From an uncultured Verrucomicrobiota bacterium (GTDB lineage: Bacteria > Verrucomicrobiota > Kiritimatiellia > CAIQIC01 > Lenti-01), in NCBI GenBank assembly GCA_937872095.1, contig CALMNW010000081.1, forward strand, positions 1 through 32,606: DNA of 32,606 nucleotides, given 5' to 3'. The position numbers and the translations under genes were made by a program. The notes beneath the pieces are model-generated. The model did not search any database. It saw only the letters and a list, made by a program, of their open reading frames with translations, and was not told where the DNA came from. Below, in pieces: positions 15,081 to 22,641 of the stretch. Within the stretch, counting starts at the first letter, position 1, and every line of letters starts with the position of its first letter.

Positions 15081-16180
15081 CTTGTGATTCCTCTGTATTG
15101 AACCGGAGCCGGCATCTCATCTTCCGTAGGTGTGGCGGATTCCGCCGCACCCGACAAGGATTTTTCCTCGAACCAGACGCGCCGGTTCCGCTGGTCGAGC
15201 GTGACCGCGAAGCGCGCCAGGATTCCGAGCCCGAGGCGCGCCGGAAAATCCTCCGGCAGGCACCGCGAAGCGTGCGAAACGGTATTCACGTCGTCGAGAA
15301 CGAGGGCGCCGAGCGCCAGCGCGCCCGTCTCCGCGGCCGGGGTACCCGGCAGGGAGAGGTCGAAATCGCCCGCCGTGTCGATCACCAGAATAATCGGTTC
15401 GCCATCGAGCATGGCCTGCACCGCGGGCCGGCCGCGCCAATCCAGCAGCGGGAGGTTCGCGGCGACGGCGGAGGGATTGGCCGGCGCATAGGCCCGGGTG
15501 GAAGAAAAGCGGACCGACCGGCCGGGAAAATCGAAACGGACGAAGGCGAAACCGCGCATGGCCGCCGCGCCCATCGCGACGGGAATCCGTCGGGCGAATT
15601 TGTCGCGGGCTTTGGCGACGGCCGGCGCCAGATCCGGGCGCTCCGCGGCGCGAGACAAGGCGCCGAGACCGCCGGCGGCGGGAGCCATGCAGTAGATGGG
15701 GCTCTCGACGTGGAGCTTGTCGAAAATCAGCTTGTTGCCGACCCCGGCGTAGCCGGGGATGTCCGCGACGACGTGATCGGCGTATTCGCCCGTCGGCGGC
15801 GCGAAAATGCGGTATTCCAATCCCTTCGCGGAGGCCAGTGCAGCCCACGATTGGCGCGCGGAGGAATCCAGCAACATCGGAAAGGGGTCGGTGAGGGCGC
15901 TGCGGACCTCGACGACCGGGAAGGGGGAGCCGGACGGCGAAACGAAATCCAATTGGGCGGCCCGGTCCGCATGGGGACGATTGGCGAACTCGAAACGCGT
16001 CCCGGCGGGATCCGGGTAGATCGTGATGCCGTACATGCGCGCGTCCCGCCCGCCGGCGAGAAACTGGTCGACCTGGTCCTGACCGAGGGGCGTTTGCCGC
16101 AGAGGCCCCGGTGTGGAGCACCCGGCAAGGCCCAGACAGGCCGTCGCCAGGAACCAGCAGATGGACGATCGCTTCCTCAT
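15077..16180 (-). CDS. Two-lobed retropepsin-like lipoprotein
   Basis: A 367-residue lipoprotein (lipobox GLAGC, Cys21). Two lobes repeat the same plan. Lobe 1 has PFPMLLDSSARQSW (99-112) with Asp105, and later AMGAAAMRGFAFVRFDFPGR (202-221). Lobe 2 has PIILVIDTAGDFDLSL (262-277) with Asp268, and LGLGILARFAVTLDQRNRR (316-334). The hydrophobic-D-T/S-x start and the 'LG..L..F.V..D' close are the pattern of gag/retropepsin-like aspartic proteases. Lobe 1 has DSS rather than DTG/DTA, so activity is uncertain; it could be a peptide- or ligand-binding relic. The ATG at 16180 places a basic n-region before the signal; an ATG at 16189 or a TTG at 16192 is also possible, and no clear Shine-Dalgarno decides. 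It is translationally coupled to the GlpT-type transporter. Confidence 0.72.
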   Translation of the reverse strand: MRKRSSICWFLATACLGLAGCSTPGPLRQTPLGQDQVDQFLAGGRDARMYGITIYPDPAGTRFEFANRPHADRAAQLDFVSPSGSPFPVVEVRSALTDPFPMLLDSSARQSWAALASAKGLEYRIFAPPTGEYADHVVADIPGYAGVGNKLIFDKLHVESPIYCMAPAAGGLGALSRAAERPDLAPAVAKARDKFARRIPVAMGAAAMRGFAFVRFDFPGRSVRFSSTRAYAPANPSAVAANLPLLDWRGRPAVQAMLDGEPIILVIDTAGDFDLSLPGTPAAETGALALGALVLDDVNTVSHASRCLPEDFPARLGLGILARFAVTLDQRNRRVWFEEKSLSGAAESATPTEDEMPAPVQYRGITR

Positions 16181-16292
16181 GCAAAACATCAACTATGGCA
16201 AAGGGAACCGGGGGAAGCAAGGCCGGAGGGGAACGTCGATCCGCCCGTCTCCCTCCAACGCCAGAAAATGCGATCCGAACTTGTCTCGAGGA

Positions 16293-16322
16293 TTGCGCGG
16301 AAGGACAAAAAAATGGTAAAGT
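16293..16322 (+). promoter_or_regulatory. Weak candidate promoter for the GH13 gene
   Basis: TTGCGC (16293-16298), 18 bases, TAAAGT (16317-16322), within the 195-base divergent gap between the retropepsin-like lipoprotein and the GH13 gene. Transcription would start near 16330, leaving a leader of about 45 bases with AGGGAG before the ATG. Only loosely consensus-like. Confidence 0.3.
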
Positions 16323-16375
16323 GTTTCGATTGATTGGGATTTCCGGTCGCAGCCGGGGAAAACGAGAGGGAGCGG

Positions 16376-19300
16376 ATGAAAGCAAAGATGGTTGGGCGGA
16401 CGTTGGCGGCGGCAGTTCTCTTGTGCGCGGCGGGGGCGCAGGCGGAATTCGTCCAAGGTGAAATCAACGGCTGGACGGCGACGACGGGCATGGATACCAA
16501 CCGCGCCTTCGCCGGCGATCTGGTTTGGTCGGTGACCTTGACGAGCACCGCGACGCGGGCCGCGTCGCAGTTCCAGTACACGCAGTCGAGCGGCTGGGAT
16601 CCGCAATGGGGCACGGGCACGTCTTCCACGAACGCGGGGGTGAACAGCACGCTCGGCATGGCGCACGGGGATCTCGATTCCAGCAGCCCGGGCAACCTGA
16701 CGTTCGCCGAAACGAGCGGCCTGCGCTACACGTTCCGCCTGCAGGGGGATTCGTCGTGGTGGTATCGGCCCTATGCGATCCAGGCCACCACCAACGATCC
16801 TATTTCCATTTCCAGCGTGTCGGACAACAGCGGCGCCGCGGGCACGAACGCGGTGACGGTGACGGCGACCTTGGGCGCGGCGCCCAGCGGCGAAAAAGTC
16901 TACGTGCGCTACACGACCAACGATTTCGCCGTGAGCGGACTGGCAACGGCGGCGGTGGCGGGCACGACGGCGACCCTGACGATTCCGGGCATGCCCTCCG
17001 GCCGGACCGTGACGTACTACGTCCTGACGAGCGCGATGCCGACCAACGTGCTGAAATCCAGCTACGACTTGTGCACCCTGCGGGCGAACAACGCGGGCGG
17101 GACCAACTACGCCTACTTGGTGGGCGAGGCGGAGCCGGTTTTCGGCAACTGCTGGCACTTCCCGACGAACGTGGAGCCGGCCACGGTCACGATGCGCAAC
17201 CCGACGAACCCGACGCCGGGCGCGGACACCTACGTCTATGCGGGCAACTACCAGCCGGACGCCGACATGACGGGCGGCTGGGTCTTCTACAAGAAGTCCA
17301 CGGACGGCTCGTGGTCGTCGAACAGCCTGTCCTACGACTCGGCGGTGGGCGACAACGCCTATTGGATCGGGATGATCCCTTCGAACGCGGTGGCGTTGGG
17401 CGAAACCTTGCAATATTTCATCGAGGTGGATTACCTGAACGGCGGGGCGGACACGACCTACCTCGGCACGACGACGCAGACCGACAACGTCAAGTACGCG
17501 CAGGCGACGAATGCGGCGGCGCATCCCTTCGAGGCGACCAGCGCGGCGAACCTGGGCAACTGCTGGCACGTGCCGACGAACGCGGAGCCGGCCGGCGCCT
17601 ACATGCGCAATCCTCGCCATCCGTACGCGTCGAACACGGTGGCGATCTACAGCGGCAACCAGTTCGCCGGCGCCGGCAACGCGGCGGACCAGAGCGGCGG
17701 CTGGCTGATCTACCGCCTGCAGGGCGGCGGCGCCTGGAGCAGCAACGCGCTGGCGTTCGATTCCGAATCGGAAAACAACAAGTACTGGACCGCCGCGATC
17801 GCGGCGGGCACGTTCGCCAAGACGCAAACGATCGAATACGTCCTGGCCGTGACCTACACCGACCGGGATCCCACCTATCTGGGCGCGAGCGGCGTCGTCA
17901 GCCGCACGTTCGCGGCGCTGGCGGACGCCCAGGCGGCGCCGTTCACGTTCACCTACGGCGACGACCCCGGGCTGGAACCGGGCTTCGTCTACCACGGCGG
18001 CAACGTCGTCAAGGTGGCCAGCGATACGATCCAGATCTGGACCAAGATCGGCTACGAGGCGACGAACGGCTATCGCTGGGCGGACCACGCCGAGGTGCGC
18101 TACCGCATCACCACCAACGGCGCCACCAAGCGGACGGTCAGCGGCGTGTCGCTGCTGAGCACACTGGTCACGCCCAAGGTGCTGGCGTCCGATTTGATCC
18201 TGACCAACGCGATGGATTATAGCCATACCGAGGACGACCCGAGCGAGAACGGCAACGCCATGTGGTGGGTGGCGACGATCGCAGACGACGAATTGACCAA
18301 CCTGGAGTCCCTGGTCCAGTACCAGGTGGCGGCGTGGAATTCGGCCACGAACGGCGGCAACGGCGTGGTGCGGAAAGCGGAATACCAGACCGACGGCGCG
18401 GCCGACGAGATCTTCGAATACCGCATGTACACGGACGGCTCGGGCGCGCTGACCGTCAACGGCCAGAACGCGGACTACACCACGACGAAGTTCTTCATCG
18501 ACGAGGCGGACAGCGAAACGGCCGCCGTTTCCGTGCGCTTCAGCCCGGCGGGCGGCGCCCAGAACGTGGAAGTGTTCTCCAACGTGGGCCGGCGCGACCT
18601 CGTGGATACCGACTGGGACAGCGACGGCGTGCCCGACGGCATTCGGCCGCCCGACGGCAATCTGGTCACGACCAACGATGCGACGGCCTATTTCGCGGCG
18701 TTCCCGATGTCTTGGGACGGTTCCGCCTTTGTCTGGAGCACGAACGTCGGCAAGTGCGGCGCGTACCGCCTGACGGCGCGCTACCAGACCGCGGAACAGG
18801 CCGGCTCGACGAACTGGACCTGGTACAGTTCCGATGGCCGTCGCGACCACGCGATCGTGGTTTCGCCGGCGAAGGTCCTGCAACAGACGATGTACGAGCT
18901 GAACACGCTGACGGTCAAGGCCAGCAACAACACCGAGAGCGGCCGCAGCACCTTCGACGACCTGATCGATCCGCTGGTGTCCAGCAACGCCGACACCTTC
19001 AACGAATTCAGCATCGAATACCTCGACAAGCTCCAGGCCAATTGCCTGTGGTTCCAGCCGATCCATCCGGCCGGCTACGACCGGTCGGAAAACGACCCGA
19101 ACACGGGGTCGCGGTACAATCCGGGCAGCCCGTACGCGACGCGCGACTACTTCTCGGTGAACCACTTCTTCGGCCGGGCGGGGACGGAGGAAGCCGCGCT
19201 GACGGAATTCACCAACTTCGTGGCGTTCTGCGACCGGGGTACGAACCGGCTGGGCAGCGTCAACCACCAGGGCACGGTCAACGTGATGCTCGACGGCGTT

Positions 19301-21187
19301 TTCAACCACACCTCGTGGGACGCCGAATTCGGCGAGATGGGCGTGGAACTCGGCTTCTGCACGAACAAGGACGACCGCATCGGCTGGTTCAAGCCGGGCT
19401 GGTATGCCTACTGGCAGGACTACGGCGAGCCGGCGACCTACTACCACACGGCTTGGAGCAACGACATCGCCACCGCGCCGGACCGCGGCGACTTCGGCAA
19501 GTGGGCGGACGTGGCGGAACTCTACTACGGCAAGTATTCGGCGCTGGTGCGGCACAACCCCGACAACAACGGCGACTACCTCAACGAGGAGGACGTCTAC
19601 GACTTCGCCGGCATGAGCCAGGACACGATCGACCTGTGGACCTACATCGGCCGCTATCCGCAGTACTGGCTGCAGAAGACCGGCAACAGCCTGACCAACC
19701 GGCCGGGCGAAGTGGACGCCAACGGCATCGCCTACGACGATTACGGCATCGACGGCCTGCGCTGCGACTTCGGCCAGGGCCTGCCGCCGCAGCTCTGGGA
19801 ATACATCATCAACCGCACGCGCTCCATGAAGTGGAACTTCATGTTCATGGCCGAGACCCTCGACGGCGGCGTGCCGGGCTACCGCTCGAACCGGCACTTC
19901 GACATCCTCAACGAGAACATGGTCTTCCAGTTCACCCAGGCGCACGTGAGCGATCCGGCGACGCTGCGCACGCAGCTGGAAAACCGCCGCACGGCCTACA
20001 ACGGCGGGGCGATCCTCCTGAACCTGACCGGCCACGATGAAGTCATGCCTTGGAGCGATCCGTGGGTGACCGCGTCGCGCTACGCGATGGTGTCGGCCGT
20101 CATGGGCGTGCCGATGTGCTTCTACGGCCAGGAGCAGGGCATCGGGCCCTACGCGGGCACGGCGGACAAGTGGGCGGGCTTCGCGGACTTCGAGCTGAAC
20201 TTCGGCAAGAACATCCCGCACTTCAAACGCTGGAACAAGCTGCGCGTGTGGGGCGAACCGCCGCTGGACGCGGCTTCCCGCGAGATGGCGCAGTGGCACG
20301 GCCGGGTGAACTGGGCGCGGCACAACAGCCCGGCGCTGCAAAGCGCCAACCAGTATTTCCTGAGCCGGACCGGCGGCGGCGACAATTCGAAGATCTTCGC
20401 CGTGGCCAAGTACGAGGCGGCCGGCGCGGTGGGCAACGGCCAGGACGCCGTGCTCGCCTTCGCGCTGTTCGTGAACGATGGCGACCACTCGGGCGCCAAC
20501 GATACCTACGACCTGACGGGCTGCTGGGACCTGCTCGGCCTCGACAACAGCACCGGCACCTACTACAACGTGCGCAACCTGGCCGCCAGCGACGCCGAAG
20601 CGGAACTTTGGCCGACGGCGCGGTCCGGCGCGGATCTGTACGCCAACGGCGTCTGGGTCAACTTCACTTCCGACGACAGCGGCAACATCTACGACGACGG
20701 GGCGATCGTGCAGTACCTCAAGCTCGAAGAAGCGCCTGCCCCGGGCACGGAAACCACGAATTCGCCGGTGCCGGTGCCCTACGACTGGCTCGACGTCTAT
20801 TATCCGGGCGAACATTCCGCGGCGGAATACGAGACCTTGGCCGCGCAAACCGCTTCCAACGGAACGATGACGGTTTGGCAGGCCTACGTGGCCGACCTCG
20901 ATCCGACGGATGCCGGCGCCGCCTTCCAGATGGAAAGCGTGCGGAGTTTGGCCGGCGCGCAAATCACCGTCGAAGCGGCGTCGAACCGTGCCTACCGGAT
21001 CGAGTTCCTCGACGGCGAACTCGCCGTTAACCCCCAAATCTGGAATGCCTTCCAGGCGAACGGCGGCTGGACGAACGTGGCGCCGTACACGAACCGGCAC
21101 GTGTTCTCCGACGATGGCACCGCCACCAACAGCGGCTGGCCGGTCACCACCCAGCGCAACTACCGCATCTGGGTCGGGCTGCCGTAA
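16376..21187 (+). CDS. Large secreted GH13 alpha-amylase superfamily protein
   Basis: A 1603-residue exported protein starting with the signal peptide MKAKMVGRTLAAAVLLCAAG (cut near residue 23); AGGGAG precedes the ATG. The N-terminal half is beta-rich, Asn/Thr-rich modules, including two tandem copies of about 137 residues starting GNCWH-PTN-EP at about 256 and 393. The catalytic TIM barrel lies at about 840-1320 with all GH13 regions: DGVFNHTS (973-980), GLRCDFGQG (1127-1135, nucleophile Asp1131), MAETLDGG (acid/base Glu1160) and LTGHDEV (Asp1221). It should act on alpha-glucans outside the cell. The last 140 residues contain VWQAYVADLDPTDAGAAF, a region common at the ends of secreted PVC proteins. 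The domain order is unusual: long non-catalytic modules first. Confidence 0.88.
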   Translation: MKAKMVGRTLAAAVLLCAAGAQAEFVQGEINGWTATTGMDTNRAFAGDLVWSVTLTSTATRAASQFQYTQSSGWDPQWGTGTSSTNAGVNSTLGMAHGDLDSSSPGNLTFAETSGLRYTFRLQGDSSWWYRPYAIQATTNDPISISSVSDNSGAAGTNAVTVTATLGAAPSGEKVYVRYTTNDFAVSGLATAAVAGTTATLTIPGMPSGRTVTYYVLTSAMPTNVLKSSYDLCTLRANNAGGTNYAYLVGEAEPVFGNCWHFPTNVEPATVTMRNPTNPTPGADTYVYAGNYQPDADMTGGWVFYKKSTDGSWSSNSLSYDSAVGDNAYWIGMIPSNAVALGETLQYFIEVDYLNGGADTTYLGTTTQTDNVKYAQATNAAAHPFEATSAANLGNCWHVPTNAEPAGAYMRNPRHPYASNTVAIYSGNQFAGAGNAADQSGGWLIYRLQGGGAWSSNALAFDSESENNKYWTAAIAAGTFAKTQTIEYVLAVTYTDRDPTYLGASGVVSRTFAALADAQAAPFTFTYGDDPGLEPGFVYHGGNVVKVASDTIQIWTKIGYEATNGYRWADHAEVRYRITTNGATKRTVSGVSLLSTLVTPKVLASDLILTNAMDYSHTEDDPSENGNAMWWVATIADDELTNLESLVQYQVAAWNSATNGGNGVVRKAEYQTDGAADEIFEYRMYTDGSGALTVNGQNADYTTTKFFIDEADSETAAVSVRFSPAGGAQNVEVFSNVGRRDLVDTDWDSDGVPDGIRPPDGNLVTTNDATAYFAAFPMSWDGSAFVWSTNVGKCGAYRLTARYQTAEQAGSTNWTWYSSDGRRDHAIVVSPAKVLQQTMYELNTLTVKASNNTESGRSTFDDLIDPLVSSNADTFNEFSIEYLDKLQANCLWFQPIHPAGYDRSENDPNTGSRYNPGSPYATRDYFSVNHFFGRAGTEEAALTEFTNFVAFCDRGTNRLGSVNHQGTVNVMLDGVFNHTSWDAEFGEMGVELGFCTNKDDRIGWFKPGWYAYWQDYGEPATYYHTAWSNDIATAPDRGDFGKWADVAELYYGKYSALVRHNPDNNGDYLNEEDVYDFAGMSQDTIDLWTYIGRYPQYWLQKTGNSLTNRPGEVDANGIAYDDYGIDGLRCDFGQGLPPQLWEYIINRTRSMKWNFMFMAETLDGGVPGYRSNRHFDILNENMVFQFTQAHVSDPATLRTQLENRRTAYNGGAILLNLTGHDEVMPWSDPWVTASRYAMVSAVMGVPMCFYGQEQGIGPYAGTADKWAGFADFELNFGKNIPHFKRWNKLRVWGEPPLDAASREMAQWHGRVNWARHNSPALQSANQYFLSRTGGGDNSKIFAVAKYEAAGAVGNGQDAVLAFALFVNDGDHSGANDTYDLTGCWDLLGLDNSTGTYYNVRNLAASDAEAELWPTARSGADLYANGVWVNFTSDDSGNIYDDGAIVQYLKLEEAPAPGTETTNSPVPVPYDWLDVYYPGEHSAAEYETLAAQTASNGTMTVWQAYVADLDPTDAGAAFQMESVRSLAGAQITVEAASNRAYRIEFLDGELAVNPQIWNAFQANGGWTNVAPYTNRHVFSDDGTATNSGWPVTTQRNYRIWVGLP

Positions 21188-21198
21188 GGGAGAAGAAT

Positions 21199-21272
21199 CA
21201 ATATTCAATGTCCAATATTCAATATCCAACCGATCAACTCATTGAACATTGATTATTGATTATTGAATAATG
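21199..21272. repeat. AT-rich tandem/inverted repeat in intergenic gap
   Basis: Two 14-bp tandem units, CAATATTCAATGTC (21199-21212) and CAATATTCAATATC (21213-21226), then CAA, are followed by an oppositely oriented array, ATTGAACATTGATTATTGAT and TATTGAATAATG (21241-21272). The right half is similar to the reverse complement of the left half, so the region can form an imperfect hairpin. It separates the GH13 and nucleoside transporter genes and is far more AT-rich than its surroundings. Confidence 0.75.
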
Positions 21273-21294
21273 CGGTTCTAGGAGCATTTGAACC

Positions 21295-22551
21295 ATGTGG
21301 ATCCTGCGCGGAATATTGGGCATCGCGGTGTTGCTCGCGCTGGCCTGGGCGCTGAGCGAGAATCGCCGCCGGACGGAGTGGAAAACGGTGGGCTGGGGGC
21401 TGGGTCTCCAGTTCGCCATCGCGTGGCTGATGGTGAAGGTGCCGCTGTTCCAGCAAATGCTGGCGCAACTGAACAAGGTCGTGCGCGCGGTCGAACGCGC
21501 GAGCCACGAAGGCGGCGCCTTCGTGTTCGGCTATCTCACCGGCGGTCCGTCGCCCTTCCAGACGGCGGATGGAGCGACGGCTGCTCCGGCGCTCTTCTTT
21601 TTCGGGCCGCTGATGATGCTGATCGTGGTGGGCGCGCTGAGCGCGGTGCTGTTCCATTTCGGCATCCTGCAGAAGATCGTGGGGGCGTTCGCCTATCTGC
21701 TGCGCCGCACGATGGGCCTGGGCGGCGCCGAAGGCGTCGTGGTGGCCGCCAACGTGTTCATGGGCCAGAGCGACGCGCCGTTGCTGATCAAGCCCTACGT
21801 CGGGCATCTCGGCCGGGCGGGGCTGATGTGCACGATGACCGCGGGCATGACGACGATCTCCGGGTCGCTGATGATCGTCTACGCATCGATTCTCGAGCCG
21901 GTCATGCCGGGCATCGTGCTGGGGCATCTGGTGGTGGCCTCGATCATCAGCGCGCCCGCGGCGGTGATGGTGGCGCGCCTGATGGTGCCGGCCGAACCGG
22001 GCGAGGTGGACCACGAGACCCCGAAGCTGGCGGCCGACACGCACGGCGTGGTGGACGCGCTGCTGGTCGGCGCGAACGACGGCGCCAAAGTGATGGTCAA
22101 CGTGGCCGTGATGCTCGTGGCCATCATCGCGGTGGTCGCGCTGGTCAACCAGGCGCTGGGGCTGCTGCCGTTCGAAACCCCGCTTTCGCTCGAGCGCATG
22201 TTCGGCTGGATCATGGCCCCGGCGATGTGGCTGGTGGGCGTGCCGTGGAGCGAGGCCCGCGCCGCGGGCGAACTGATGGCGCTCAAGACGGTGTTCAACG
22301 AATTCGTGGCCTATCTGGCCCTGGCGAAGCAGGACCCCGCCGCGCTATCGTTCCATAGCCGTTTGATCGCGATTTATTCCCTCTGCGGATTCGCGAATTT
22401 CAGCAGCATCGGCATCTTGGCGGGCACGCTGACCGCGCTGTGCCCCGAGCACAAGCGGACGATCGCCTCGCTGGGCCTCAAAGCCCTGATTGCCGGCACG
22501 ATCGCCACCTTGATGACCGGCGCCGTCATCGGCATCCTTCTCAAGCCCTGA
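21295..22551 (+). CDS. Concentrative nucleoside transporter (CNT/NupC)
   Basis: A 418-residue inner-membrane nucleoside:cation symporter. It has about eight or more hydrophobic segments and the family motifs ANVFMGQSDAPLLIKPYV (152-169) and SGSLMIVYASIL (189-200). The substrate-site motif reads GQSDAP (157-162), where the typical CNT form is GQ(T/S)EAP, so Asp replaces the usual Glu. Near the end, SLCGFANFSSIGILAGTL (written in part) fits the second half of the transport core. AGGAG lies about 10 bases before the ATG. It could supply bases for hpt-dependent salvage (inference). Upstream AT-rich repeats may carry its promoter. Confidence 0.9.
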   Translation: MWILRGILGIAVLLALAWALSENRRRTEWKTVGWGLGLQFAIAWLMVKVPLFQQMLAQLNKVVRAVERASHEGGAFVFGYLTGGPSPFQTADGATAAPALFFFGPLMMLIVVGALSAVLFHFGILQKIVGAFAYLLRRTMGLGGAEGVVVAANVFMGQSDAPLLIKPYVGHLGRAGLMCTMTAGMTTISGSLMIVYASILEPVMPGIVLGHLVVASIISAPAAVMVARLMVPAEPGEVDHETPKLAADTHGVVDALLVGANDGAKVMVNVAVMLVAIIAVVALVNQALGLLPFETPLSLERMFGWIMAPAMWLVGVPWSEARAAGELMALKTVFNEFVAYLALAKQDPAALSFHSRLIAIYSLCGFANFSSIGILAGTLTALCPEHKRTIASLGLKALIAGTIATLMTGAVIGILLKP

Positions 22552-22641
22552 TCCCGCGCCCCCGGCGCAGGCGAACGTTCGGATTTCGTTCAGGCCCCGA
22601 AAACGCTGGTTTCCGCCGGGCGGGAGGATTACTTTGAACTC

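Noticed and set aside
16193..21229. A minus-strand open frame of about 1,680 codons opposite the GH13 gene
   Set aside because: It has no recognisable domain, and its Arg/Val/Gly/Ala-rich composition is the usual antisense reading of GC-rich coding DNA. The plus strand has a signal peptide, a Shine-Dalgarno and full GH13 motifs.
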